DNA of 64,000 nt from NCBI GenBank assembly GCA_028284865.1, contig JANQQV010000013.1, positions 1 to 64,000 of the forward strand, in the 5' to 3' direction. The DNA comes from Rhodothermales bacterium. Lineage in GTDB: Bacteria > Bacteroidota > Rhodothermia > Rhodothermales > UBA10348. The translations under genes and the position numbers were made by a program. Positions 42,887 to 52,446 of the stretch are shown here, piece after piece (the first letter of the stretch is position 1; each line of letters starts with the position of its first letter). A model generated the notes under the pieces. The model did not search any database. It worked only from the letters and a program-made list of their open reading frames with translations, and had not been told where the DNA came from.

Positions 42887-44185
42887 TTACCACCTCTCCG
42901 ACCCGATGGGTCCGTTGTCCCAGTCCTGGACCGAGCCTACGTTCGCGAATCCCCAGCCTCGACCGTCCCAGTTCTCGAATCCTTCCATGCGGATGAGCCA
43001 CAGGCCGGTGTTGACATCCGTGACGGCGATCAAGCCGTCCGCATTGCGAACATCCACGTCCCAGGCTCCGTTGCGATGGGTGCGCTCGTCTGCCAGTCGG
43101 GCGCGAGGTCCATCCCACGTGTCGTAGAAGCCGACGGTGTAGGGCTCGAACGGATTCATCATGTTGAATACCTGCAATCCATCATCCATGGCCGCTGTGA
43201 ACACGAAGGGCCAGCGCACCTCATGATTCTCGGCCAGGTTTCGCCAGTCCGCAGTCCAGGCGCCCGCAGCCACACGAATACGTGGCACGGTCCCTTCGAA
43301 GACCGGACGCAAATCGAAAATGCGCATGGGAGCCGTCCGGTATCCGGCGGCCGTCACCAGGTGCGTGCCGTCAGGGGTCGGAGAGACGGCGTGTCCGATC
43401 TGTACGGCGGCTGAATTGACTTCAGTGATCAACTCGGGATTGCCCGGGTCGGTGATGTTGAAGACGTAGTAGCCGCCGGCACCTGCCGCATAGAGGCGGT
43501 CGGTCTCGGAATCAGAATGCCACTGGGCCATCATGGCGTGGTATCCGTAGTCGACGTTGGTCACCTGCTCTGGGAGTGCGTAGGAGGCCATCGGATCCGA
43601 ATCGCCGTCCAGAAGACCATCGATGTCGAAGACATCAATCGGGCCACCACCGGCGGCCATCAGATAGCTGCGTCCGTTGGAATGGCGATACGCAAACACG
43701 TGATGGTAGCCGCCCTGACGGGATACATCGGCAGCGGCATCGAACTGACCCTCTTCCGGATCAGTGACTTCACGAATGCTGAGTCCACTTGCATGCGAGA
43801 CCGCGAGATAGTGGCGGCTGCCATGCCGGAATAACGTCAGGTCGCCAACGGAAGGACTATCGGGACGCCAGGTGTCCAGTACGCGGGGATGATTGGTCTG
43901 ATTGATGGTGATGGCAACGATTTCCGCGCCCTCAGCATCCTCACGAGCCACGAACACAAAGGGGCGACCTTCTTCCTGATCGATGACCAGGTGACCGGTC
44001 CCGCGTCCCAGCGCTTCAAAGCCTGCCGAAGGCGACTCGCGGGATTGCATGCCGCCAAGGGGCAAATGCCCGACCAGCTCCATGTTGCGGCTGCCTCGAG
44101 ATCCGTCGTTTTGCGCAGCGGCGGGGTACGTCAACCCGAACACGAGTATGACCATACCGAGCCAACGCATCGGATGAGTTCGCAT
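42887..44185 (-). CDS. LVIVD-type beta-propeller, copy 7 (most divergent)
   Basis: The 432-residue product has a signal peptide (VILVFGLTYPAAAQ). It starts at ATG 44185; 44170 and 44218 are other options. This is the most diverged copy. YKHS is YRHS, GHTFTP is GHAVSP, VHNHEVRWPYVFVSGY is AENHEVRWPFVFTAAM. The LVIVD-like entry strands are weak and the tail is different (DWDNGPIGSERW). All six invariant His are kept. As the first gene of the array it may be the oldest or the least constrained copy. Confidence 0.88.
   Translation of the reverse strand: MRTHPMRWLGMVILVFGLTYPAAAQNDGSRGSRNMELVGHLPLGGMQSRESPSAGFEALGRGTGHLVIDQEEGRPFVFVAREDAEGAEIVAITINQTNHPRVLDTWRPDSPSVGDLTLFRHGSRHYLAVSHASGLSIREVTDPEEGQFDAAADVSRQGGYHHVFAYRHSNGRSYLMAAGGGPIDVFDIDGLLDGDSDPMASYALPEQVTNVDYGYHAMMAQWHSDSETDRLYAAGAGGYYVFNITDPGNPELITEVNSAAVQIGHAVSPTPDGTHLVTAAGYRTAPMRIFDLRPVFEGTVPRIRVAAGAWTADWRNLAENHEVRWPFVFTAAMDDGLQVFNMMNPFEPYTVGFYDTWDGPRARLADERTHRNGAWDVDVRNADGLIAVTDVNTGLWLIRMEGFENWDGRGWGFANVGSVQDWDNGPIGSERW
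42893..42899 (-). promoter_or_regulatory. Ribosome binding site of propeller copy 6
   Basis: GGAGAGG on the minus strand lies seven bases before the ATG of copy 6, inside the last codons of copy 7. It supports translational coupling of the two genes. Confidence 0.7.
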
Positions 44186-44242
44186 GATTGCAGAAATGTG
44201 GGTGGAAAATGGCCTCAATCGGCCAAAACGGGGGATTTCACG

Positions 44243-45223
44243 TTACGAAGTGTGACGTGGAATTGCAAAGGTCCCGTGAAGGGGGGCTAGCGCGTCCGAG
44301 AGCTTTTCGTACTCCTGAATGAGAGCCATCCTCAACACGCTTGCGCGCTCTGAAAACGCGCGTTGCTTCAGCGTGTAGGATTCCCGGCCTTCTCGTGTCT
44401 CGATACGCACCGGCTTCAGTCCGTGATCGCTCAGATCGTACGGACTTGCAGCCATGTCGAGCGAGCGGATTTCCAGAGCCAGAAGAAAGGCGTCCAGGAT
44501 GAGGGAAGAGGGGATCCACGGTGCCCGCTTGAACGCCCATCGATACACGTCCATGTTGGCGTGCAGACACCCGGGCTGTTCGTGATCATGCATCTGCCCG
44601 CGCGTCAGCTGGATCGGATTCAACGGACGCGCCGGCTCGGTAAAGAAGCGGAAGGCGTCGAAGTGGGTGCATCGCAAACCCGACGATTCAACGACCTGGG
44701 CGAGTTCTTCGTCCGAGACACGCAGCGGAACGGCGTCATGTCGCTGGTCGGACGTTCGATAGAGCATGGCCCATTCGTGCAGCCCGAAGCAGCCGAATCG
44801 TGCGGGTCGGCTTTGCGTAGCGATCAATAGATCCTGCATCCATTGCGTTCCTGTGATGAACCGGTCTGGATGGGGGCCGAGGTTGCCCTCCGTAGGCCAC
44901 TGCAGCCTTCCCTCGGAGTGTGCCACATACCCATCTCGCTCCGGAAACGACTTCGCGTCGGCGCCCAGAAGGAGCACTCCGGTTCCAGGGTGCCAGCGGC
45001 GCAGATGCGCAGGGCGGAATCGGTAGTATTCGAACAGGAAGTCCGCGACGGGATCCTTTTCATGACGGGATCGCCGGGCTACGTGTGGCCCCACGAGGCG
45101 ATCAAACCGCTCCTCATGCTCCTTCATCGCCAGCTCCCATTCGTCTTGCCGCAGGATAGCGTGAACCTGCGGAGCTTCCATTGCGGGAGCCGAATCGAGC
45201 TGGTGAGTGCGAGGAGGCGTCAT
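44243..45223 (-). CDS. Protein of the family annotated as 3-methyladenine DNA glycosylase
   Basis: The product has 326 residues from ATG 45223 (other ATGs at 45334 and 45181). Strongly conserved blocks are CFGLHEWAMLYR, CTHFDAFRFFTEPARPLNP, QPGCLHANMDVYRWAFK and LEIRSLDMAASPYDLSD. I recall the same blocks in widespread actinobacterial and myxobacterial proteins labelled 3-methyladenine DNA glycosylase. The blocks are rich in His, Asp and Cys, as for a metal- or substrate-binding pocket, and they lack an obvious HhH or alkA-like helix-hairpin-helix. The name should therefore be treated as provisional. It is divergent from the serine hydrolase gene. Confidence 0.65.
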   Translation of the reverse strand: MTPPRTHQLDSAPAMEAPQVHAILRQDEWELAMKEHEERFDRLVGPHVARRSRHEKDPVADFLFEYYRFRPAHLRRWHPGTGVLLLGADAKSFPERDGYVAHSEGRLQWPTEGNLGPHPDRFITGTQWMQDLLIATQSRPARFGCFGLHEWAMLYRTSDQRHDAVPLRVSDEELAQVVESSGLRCTHFDAFRFFTEPARPLNPIQLTRGQMHDHEQPGCLHANMDVYRWAFKRAPWIPSSLILDAFLLALEIRSLDMAASPYDLSDHGLKPVRIETREGRESYTLKQRAFSERASVLRMALIQEYEKLSDALAPLHGTFAIPRHTS

Positions 45224-45332
45224 GGGGGCGGCATACGTGAGTGGGAATTGGGGGATCCGATCCCACTCTCCAATCAAAGGCCTTGAACCCCTACATTGAG
45301 TCGCAGTGAGTTTCGCCTGAACGATTGATGCC

Positions 45333-46493
45333 ATGCCCCCATTCCAACGTCAACTGGCTTCCCTGTCCGCAACGCTCGTCCTTTTGGTCGTGGCCATCAC
45401 GGGTTGCTCGGCAACACCCCAATCAGACCAATCCCAGTCGGATCAGGCGCATTCGGATGTCCAAGCTGTGGTGGATTCGGCCCGGACGCTGGTCATGACT
45501 GAGTTTGAGGAGCAGAACTATCCCGGGATGTCGATTGCCGTCGCTGTCGAAGGCGAGGTCGTATGGTCGGAAGGAATCGGCTTTGCTGATGTGGAAGCTC
45601 AGGTGCCGGTGACAACGGCGTCCAAATTCCGGGTCGGGAGCGTGTCCAAGCCATACACAGCGACGGCCATCGCGCAGTTGATGGTCGATGGCCGCCTCGA
45701 TGTAGATGCACCTATTCAGGACTACGTGCCTACTTTTCCCGAGAAGCAGTGGGCGATCTCCACGCGTCAGGTTGGCGGCCACATCGCTGGCATCCGCCAC
45801 TATCTCGGCAACGAGAACTTCTCGGATGTTCGCTACGAAACGGTAGACGCGGGCCTGGACATCTTCAAGGATTCGCCGCTCCTGTTCGAACCCGGCACGG
45901 ACTATTCCTACTCCTCCTACGGTTGGAATCTGGTCTCAGCTGTCGTGGAAGGCGCCTCGGGCAAGCCATTCCTGGACTACATGGACGAACACGTCTTTGG
46001 ACCGCTCAATATGACATACTCCGAAGCCGATTGGGCTGACGAGGACATCGAGGGCCGGGTCTCGTTTTACGTTCGCGGAGATGATGGTATGCCGCAGGTA
46101 GCTCCTTACGTGGACAACAGCTACAAATGGGCTGGGGGAGGCTTCTTGTCGACCCCTGAGGACATGATTCGCTTTGCGGAGGCGCATCGCACACCGGGAT
46201 TCTTGACGGAGGAAGCTCTCGAATTCCTGCAGCGCACCCAGCAACTCAATGATGGCAGTGACACGGGATACGGAATCGGGTGGTCGGATGATGAGGACAG
46301 TGCGGGTCGTCGTCTCGTGGGACATACGGGCGGTAGTGTCGGTGGAACGACGCTCATGACCATGAACCCTGAGTCGGGTGTGATCGTAGCCATGGCAATC
46401 AACCTGTCACGAGCCGATCTCTCCATTGGACGCCAAGTGATGCAGCTCTTCCTGGACGAAGTCGCCTCCCCGGATCGTGATACAGACCACTAG
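45333..46493 (+). CDS. Class C beta-lactamase-like serine hydrolase, lipoprotein
   Basis: The 386-residue lipoprotein has lipobox AITGC (near residue 25). SxxK is SVSK (near residue 107). The second motif reads YSSYGW instead of YxN. The third is HTGGSVGGTT (near residue 330). GxLD...IQDYVPTFPEK and IAGIRHYLG (usual HTSG replaced) are also typical. The substrate is unknown, perhaps D-amino-acid peptides or esters. The small cyclophilin-like gene starts ten bases after the stop. Confidence 0.86.
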   Translation: MPPFQRQLASLSATLVLLVVAITGCSATPQSDQSQSDQAHSDVQAVVDSARTLVMTEFEEQNYPGMSIAVAVEGEVVWSEGIGFADVEAQVPVTTASKFRVGSVSKPYTATAIAQLMVDGRLDVDAPIQDYVPTFPEKQWAISTRQVGGHIAGIRHYLGNENFSDVRYETVDAGLDIFKDSPLLFEPGTDYSYSSYGWNLVSAVVEGASGKPFLDYMDEHVFGPLNMTYSEADWADEDIEGRVSFYVRGDDGMPQVAPYVDNSYKWAGGGFLSTPEDMIRFAEAHRTPGFLTEEALEFLQRTQQLNDGSDTGYGIGWSDDEDSAGRRLVGHTGGSVGGTTLMTMNPESGVIVAMAINLSRADLSIGRQVMQLFLDEVASPDRDTDH

Positions 46494-46503
46494 CAGATCC
46501 CGC

Positions 46504-47082
46504 ATGAAACGGCTATTCATCCTGACTGTATTCGGCGCCGTCCTGGCGACTGGCTGCGAACCGGAAACCACCGTTCCCGTGACCATCTACACGACCAGTG
46601 GCGAGATTGATGTCGCAATTGACTCGGTCGCAGCGCCGATAACCTCCGCCAACTTTCTGCGGTACGTGCGTCAAGGCCTCTACGACGGGGGTTCGTTTTT
46701 CCGTGTGGTTCGCATGGACAACCAGCCCACGGATTCCATTCGAATTGAAGTCATCCAGGGCGGGGCCAACCGTGACCTTGAGGATCGCTTTTTCAACCCC
46801 ATCGAATTGGAACGCACGACAGATACCGGACTCATGCATTTCGATGGCACCATATCGATGGCAAGAGGAGGTCCCAATACGGCAACGGATTCTTTCTTTT
46901 TCACGATCGGCGATCAGCACGCGCTCGACTTCGGAGGGATGCGCAATCCCGATGGTCAGGGATTCGCCGCGTTTGGCAGGGTAACCGCTGGCATGGATGT
47001 TGTCAGAGTCATCCAGTCCGGCGAAGTGAATGCCCAGATCCTCGTCAACCCTGTTCGCATTGACAGCGTTCGGGTGAACTGA
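46504..47082 (+). CDS. Cyclophilin-type peptidyl-prolyl isomerase, lipoprotein
   Basis: The 192-residue product has lipobox ATGC (near residue 17). The cyclophilin fold is shown by FLRYVRQGLYDGGSFFRVV (about residues 54-72), GTISMARGGPNTATDSFFFTIGD (about 115-137) and FAAFGRVTAGMDVV. The FFRV and SFFFT segments match the active-site region, although the catalytic Arg position (FHRV in the usual case) reads FRVV with an Arg. It is predicted to help fold exported proteins at the membrane. ATG 46504 was chosen because it starts the signal; 46477 was rejected. Confidence 0.85.
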   Translation: MKRLFILTVFGAVLATGCEPETTVPVTIYTTSGEIDVAIDSVAAPITSANFLRYVRQGLYDGGSFFRVVRMDNQPTDSIRIEVIQGGANRDLEDRFFNPIELERTTDTGLMHFDGTISMARGGPNTATDSFFFTIGDQHALDFGGMRNPDGQGFAAFGRVTAGMDVVRVIQSGEVNAQILVNPVRIDSVRVN

Positions 47083-47083
47083 T

Positions 47084-47263
47084 ATGGCCCTTCGCGAATG
47101 CCCTTCCTGCGCCTTGGAGTCGGATGACACCGAGGACGTTTGCCCTTACTGCGGCTACGAATTCCCCGAACAGGCCAAGGGTATTTCGTGGGCGGCGTGG
47201 TTGTTCGCTGTCCTTTTGTTGATCTGGCCCGTCGCCCGATTGCTCAAGATCCTATTCTGGTAG
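47084..47263 (+). CDS. 59-residue zinc-ribbon membrane protein
   Basis: The short protein has two CxxC pairs, CPSC (residues 6-9) and CPYC (20-23), which together can bind zinc. A hydrophobic C-terminal helix follows (residues 34-58, ending LLKILFW). It is encoded between the cyclophilin-like gene (one base gap after its stop) and the oxygenase gene (13 bases). Zinc-ribbon plus one membrane helix is typical of small membrane-attached regulators of unknown role. The frame is open, starts with ATG and ends in TAG. Confidence 0.7.
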   Translation: MALRECPSCALESDDTEDVCPYCGYEFPEQAKGISWAAWLFAVLLLIWPVARLLKILFW

Positions 47264-47276
47264 ACCTCCAAGGCTC

Positions 47277-48422
47277 ATGACTCTCCCCGAATCTTTCTTT
47301 GGCCAGCTGAGCGTCGAACAGTTCCTGTCCGAGTATTGGCAGAAGAAGCCGCTGCTCGTACGTAATGCATGGCCTGGATTCCAGAATCCGTTGCCCCCCG
47401 CTGCATTCCTGAAACTGAGTGAACGCGAGGATGCGCTTAGTCGGTTGATGGTCCAGCACGAGGGCGAACACAACTGGGAGCTGGATGAAGGGCCCTTCGA
47501 CCCAGACACCTTTTCGTCCATGCCCGATTCGCACTGGACACTGCTCATTCAGGAAGTCGATCGCCTGGTGCCGGAGGTGCGGGACATGCTGGGAGTCGTG
47601 GACTTCCTGCCGAAGTGGCGCCTGGACGATGTGATGATCAGCTATGCTGCCAATGGAGGGGGCGTCGGTGCACACATCGACAACTACGACGTCTTCCTGC
47701 TGCAGGGACATGGACGTCGACGCTGGCAGATCAACACCACACCCGTTGAGGAGGAGGTGCTGATTGAGGACATTGACGTCTCCATTCTGGCTGATTTCGA
47801 AGCTGATCGTGACTGGATGCTTGAGCCCGGCGATATGCTCTACCTGCCGCCTCGCATCGCCCACTATGGGGTTGCTGAAGGAGAATGCATGACGTTTTCC
47901 ATCGGTTGTCGAGCCCCGTCCGAACAGGAGATTCTGGGTGCTGTGCTCGAGCAGGCGCTCACGAACGTGGACCCGGACGCGCGCTATGCCGACCCTGACT
48001 TGCGACGTGGCGTGCCGGTTGCTGCCATCGGCGACGATGTGCTGGACTGGGTGTCGAAGATGCTGGGTCAGTTGACCTCGGATCGGGCTGCGCTCAGAGA
48101 AATGATGGGAACGATCCTGTCCCAGCCACGGCGCTGGGTGGATGAGTCCGCCTTGCCGGAAGACACACTGGTTGAAGCGCTTGAGGATGGCGGTCGCGTT
48201 CGTCCCGGCTCGTCCTCCCAATTGTTGATGGAAGAAGTTGAGGGCTCACTGCATCTGTTTGCGGCTGGGGAATTGGTGGAGCTCGACGCTGCCTTCATTC
48301 CGGTATTCGAGAAACTGATTGCGGGCGACGGGCTGCGTGCAGACGACCTTGGTCAAGATGTCGAGCTCGATGATCTCCTGGATGATCTCTACAGCCAGGG
48401 CACCCTGGTCGTCGATGCGTGA
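47277..48422 (+). CDS. roxA: RoxA/YcfD-like JmjC ribosomal oxygenase
   Basis: The 381-residue product has a cupin/JmjC fold. The iron triad is H133-x-D135 (GAHIDNYDVF) and H196 (IAHYGV). The N-terminus SVEQFLSEYWQKKPLLVRNAW is the usual opening of YcfD-type proteins. YcfD hydroxylates an arginine of ribosomal protein L16 with 2-oxoglutarate and oxygen. Length and the winged-helix-like C-terminus fit. It is last in a run with the cyclophilin-type and zinc-ribbon genes. A hairpin follows. Confidence 0.9.
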   Translation: MTLPESFFGQLSVEQFLSEYWQKKPLLVRNAWPGFQNPLPPAAFLKLSEREDALSRLMVQHEGEHNWELDEGPFDPDTFSSMPDSHWTLLIQEVDRLVPEVRDMLGVVDFLPKWRLDDVMISYAANGGGVGAHIDNYDVFLLQGHGRRRWQINTTPVEEEVLIEDIDVSILADFEADRDWMLEPGDMLYLPPRIAHYGVAEGECMTFSIGCRAPSEQEILGAVLEQALTNVDPDARYADPDLRRGVPVAAIGDDVLDWVSKMLGQLTSDRAALREMMGTILSQPRRWVDESALPEDTLVEALEDGGRVRPGSSSQLLMEEVEGSLHLFAAGELVELDAAFIPVFEKLIAGDGLRADDLGQDVELDDLLDDLYSQGTLVVDA

Positions 48423-48512
48423 GTCGCTAGTCTGGCAACAACCAGCATCCTGATCCTGCCATTCGCCTCAAGGCTCTGGCATTCTCGAAACGTCTGACTC
48501 CAAAACGAACCA

Positions 48513-48552
48513 CGGCCCGGGATCAGCTTGCGGAGCAAGCCATCCCGGGCCG
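48513..48552. terminator. Hairpin between convergent genes
   Basis: CGGCCCGGGAT (48513-48523) and ATCCCGGGCCG (48542-48552) pair perfectly, with an inner GCTTGC/GCAAGC stem. It sits between the oxygenase gene and the opposing lipoprotein gene. Confidence 0.75.
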
Positions 48553-48643
48553 CAGAAGCCATCCGGGGGTCCGTCATCAATAACGCGGATGGCTGTCGAG
48601 TAGGGTCGTCACAGGCGGTACCTGTTTGCGCCTTCCTGACCCT

Positions 48644-49018
48644 CTAGTCAAACACGCGGATGGCGATAAGTCGACCACGTCGCGTCGAGCCCGTACCCAG
48701 CACTTCTCCAGCCACCTGGGCGACGGCACTGGGTTCATTGATGTCTTCGATCAGGAGACCATTCGCACCCAATTCGGAGGCACGCTCGCGGGCTTTGCGG
48801 AGCATCTTGCTTTCGCGAGTGAGCTGAGCGTCACCCTGGGCATGGATGATTGCGACGGCTTTCCATTCGCCCGGAATGTCATCCTCATTCAGGTAGATGA
48901 CGACGTCGTCTTCGTGAACGGGTGGATAGGTCGTACCGTCGAGCAACGTTGCCTGCGTCTGGACGCAGCCGGCCAGCAATACGAGCGCTGCTAGGGGGAG
49001 GAAGAATCTGGATTTCAT
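48644..49018 (-). CDS. Small lipoprotein
   Basis: The 124-residue product starts at ATG 49018; an upstream frame from 49138 adds 40 poor residues. The lipobox is LLAGC (C18). The mature part contains AIIHAQGDAQLTRESKMLRK and ERASELGANGLLIEDINE, a pattern of Rcs/YbjQ-like small outer-membrane proteins with an alternating alpha/beta core. No specific function can be given. It is single and convergent with the oxygenase gene. Confidence 0.7.
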   Translation of the reverse strand: MKSRFFLPLAALVLLAGCVQTQATLLDGTTYPPVHEDDVVIYLNEDDIPGEWKAVAIIHAQGDAQLTRESKMLRKARERASELGANGLLIEDINEPSAVAQVAGEVLGTGSTRRGRLIAIRVFD

Positions 49019-49215
49019 GATGGTAGGCTGTTTGTGAGCAAGGCAGTGTGGCCGATGGGTGTGTCTACAGGCATAGCCGGACCGAGTCACGAACAGGTAA
49101 CACGATTCGACCAAAAAAGTGGACAACTGCTCGCTCACAGAATGTAAAAAGGGCGATTAATGGCATTGGGTACTGCTTCTGGCTGAGCAGCCTGTCGGCG
49201 TAGGGCCAACAAAAA

Positions 49216-49242
49216 GGGGGGCGGCCCTGCGGGCCGCCCCCC
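49216..49242 (-). terminator. Intrinsic terminator of the OmpA/PKD gene
   Basis: GGGGGGCGGCCC and GGGCCGCCCCCC (arms 49216-49227 and 49231-49242) pair perfectly with a three-base loop. On the minus strand they are followed by TTTTTG, so this ends the transcript of the gene that begins at 50815. Confidence 0.93.
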
Positions 49243-49288
49243 TTACCGCTGATGCGGTTGGAAAGGCTGTGTCAGCCGAATTCCTCGC

Positions 49289-50815
49289 TTAGCGCACCGG
49301 GATGGTGTCTACGCGGCGGAACTGGGCCAGACCTTCTTTCTTGCTGCCTTCCTGTGAGCGGCCCATGCCAGATGACATGATGCGGCTTGCAGGAACACCG
49401 GCGTCGATGTAGAACTGTTCGACAGCGCGTGCACGGTCTTCAGACAGTTCCTGAGGACGACGCTCGCCTGGGGATGCCCAGCCTTCAACGCGAACGTTGA
49501 GGTTCGGGCACTCGAGCAGGATGTCGAGGTTTTCCTGGAGAGCAGCGCGACCTTCGTCCGTGATGGCCGAAGAGTTGCGATCGAAGAATGCCGAGTTCAT
49601 TTCCGTGATCTCACGGCAGATGGCAGCTTCGTACGGATCGACGGTGATCGTCATCGTGCGGCGGGTTACACCGGCGCAGTTCTCAACTTCGAGCGTGACG
49701 GTGTAGGTACCGGCTTCCTCGTAGGTGTGGCTCGGGTTCATGCCCGTTCCCGTGTTGCCATCGCCGAAGTCCCAACGCCATTCTCCGTCAGTACCCGTTA
49801 CGTTGGCAGAGAACGTGACAGACGTCTGCGTGTCAGGATTCATGTTCGAGGCACGCATCGACGTGATGGCAGCCGGGATGCATGGATCCTTGACCGACAC
49901 CGTACACGTCATCGTGGACTCGAATTTGCCGTTGCCATTCGTTGCGCGAACACCAACTGTGTAGTCGCCAGCGCGATCGAACGTGTGCGTAGCCGTCATT
50001 CCCTGTGCCGAAGAGCCATCACCGAACGTCCAGGAGTAGAGGACCGGCGTGGTGGCATCAGCATTGTGGGATGCGGTGAACGTAACCGGGCTGCCGGCGT
50101 CCACAACTTCTGCAGGGCAGATCATGTCGGTGAGTTCGACGGCTTTGACGCGCTTGAAGTTGAATTTGATACCCATCGTATGGGAGCCCAACCAGTCAAC
50201 ACCGAAGTTGTCGTTGACGCTACCATCAGGGTGGCCATCCGGAGCCTGAGCATCAAGCTCAGTCTGCAGGAAGAAGGAGGTGCTTGGATTGACGTAGAAG
50301 TCGAGACCGAAACCAACCGTGGCTCCGAAGGCCATGTTGTCGGAGTCGGTTTCACAAGTGATGTTGTTGGCACAAGCGTTGGAGAAGACATATGTCTCAC
50401 CCCAGCCAACGTTGACACCGGCCATCCAGTACGGAGCAATCTTGCCTTCTGTGAGCAATTTGCGACCAATCAGCTGAATGGCGTTACGCGTCGTCGGGTG
50501 GTCACGCGTGTCCGTCGGCACTTCAAAGTCGGTAATCTGCGTGTAGTTACCGGTTCTGAAAGCCAGACCAAGACTGTAGGTAGGCGAGAACTGGTATCCG
50601 ATTTCCGCTCCCAGGTTGTACGGGAATTCGTCGAACATGTCGCCATCGAAGTTGAATGGCGAACGCTCGTTGTCACCCATGTAGTAGGAAATCCCTACAT
50701 GGGGCCGGATGTACACCGTTTCGGCGCCACGGTCAACCTGTGCCGCGGCCTGCTGAGCGGTAAAGCCCGCAAACGTCAGCGCGGTGAACAGGAAAAGCAG
50801 TACGAGTTTCTTCAT
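49289..50815 (-). CDS. OmpA-family outer-membrane protein with two PKD domains
   Basis: The 508-residue product has a signal peptide (ends near AAAQ, residue 26). A beta-barrel of about 190 residues (IRPHVGISYYMGD ... MGIKFNFK) follows. Two PKD domains come next, with YSWTFGDGSS (near residue 268) and WRWDFGDGNTG (near residue 347). A C-terminal OmpA domain follows (FDRNSSAITDEGRAALQENL; LSEDRARAVEQFYIDAGVPASRI), which binds peptidoglycan. The design suits a structural link between outer membrane and cell wall. A ribosome binding site, GAGGA, precedes the ATG. Confidence 0.93.
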   Translation of the reverse strand: MKKLVLLFLFTALTFAGFTAQQAAAQVDRGAETVYIRPHVGISYYMGDNERSPFNFDGDMFDEFPYNLGAEIGYQFSPTYSLGLAFRTGNYTQITDFEVPTDTRDHPTTRNAIQLIGRKLLTEGKIAPYWMAGVNVGWGETYVFSNACANNITCETDSDNMAFGATVGFGLDFYVNPSTSFFLQTELDAQAPDGHPDGSVNDNFGVDWLGSHTMGIKFNFKRVKAVELTDMICPAEVVDAGSPVTFTASHNADATTPVLYSWTFGDGSSAQGMTATHTFDRAGDYTVGVRATNGNGKFESTMTCTVSVKDPCIPAAITSMRASNMNPDTQTSVTFSANVTGTDGEWRWDFGDGNTGTGMNPSHTYEEAGTYTVTLEVENCAGVTRRTMTITVDPYEAAICREITEMNSAFFDRNSSAITDEGRAALQENLDILLECPNLNVRVEGWASPGERRPQELSEDRARAVEQFYIDAGVPASRIMSSGMGRSQEGSKKEGLAQFRRVDTIPVR

Positions 50816-50898
50816 TTGGGTCCTCTTTGAGACGGTTACGTCTTGGATAAACGGTACAAAATCGCCGATTAGTTATCCAGTAGCGGCGGGTTTGAATT

Positions 50899-52179
<1,281 letters not shown>

Positions 52180-52262
52180 GGCTGTGGTGGTTTTGAGCAG
52201 CGTTCGGACGGGCGATGGAGCGGGGTGGGAAGGCTCGAGCGGACGCAGATGGAGCAATAAAT

Positions 52263-52270
52263 CAAAAGTA
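52263..52270 (-). promoter_or_regulatory. Candidate -7 element of the citrate synthase promoter
   Basis: The minus strand reads TACTTTTG, a perfect match to the Bacteroidota -7 consensus TAnnTTTG, 83 bases upstream of the citrate synthase ATG. TTTTC about 20 bases further upstream could be the -33 element, within the palindrome at 52286-52310. Confidence 0.6.
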
Positions 52271-52285
52271 GTAGATATAGACGCT

Positions 52286-52310
52286 TGAAAAGGTGTTTTG
52301 AGCCTTTTCA
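52286..52310. promoter_or_regulatory. Inverted repeat between citrate synthase and the UDG-like gene
   Basis: TGAAAAGG (52286-52293) and CCTTTTCA (52303-52310) are perfect inverted arms separated by nine bases. The site overlaps the likely -33 region of the citrate synthase promoter and may act as an operator for either divergent gene. Inference from position. Confidence 0.4.
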
Positions 52311-52446
52311 GACCGATCTGCAACGAAAATTCGCCGACAGAGGCATGGTCGTTCCCGTTCTTGCCGGAGCCTCAGCATCCTGCAGTGATGCCTCCCCGAC
52401 CCGAATGGGACATTGTATGGCCCCTCAAAGCGTCGTCTACCGCACC

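Larger units (their letters stand above)
34599..44185 (-). repeat. Tandem array of seven LVIVD-type propeller paralogues
   Basis: Seven genes of 429-458 codons lie head-to-tail on the minus strand. Gaps are 1, 64, 52, 79, 44 and 74 bases from 44185 downwards. They share exported beta-propeller domains with recurring TDIIDISDPxNP, GGxHNIFIYKHS, YHD, GHTFTP and NHEVRWPYVFVS elements, and a closing FWTFRMEGFNGW. Paralogue pairs by sequence character alternate along the array: copies 2 and 4 share MKPAMDGE; copies 1, 3 and 5 share LQPALDGE. A terminator at 38701-38731 divides the array. No mobile element is visible in or next to it. Confidence 0.95.

Noticed and set aside
34599-44185. Mobile-element or phage origin of the propeller array
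   Set aside because: No transposase, integrase, terminal inverted repeats or target duplication was seen around the array. Tandem duplication explains it.
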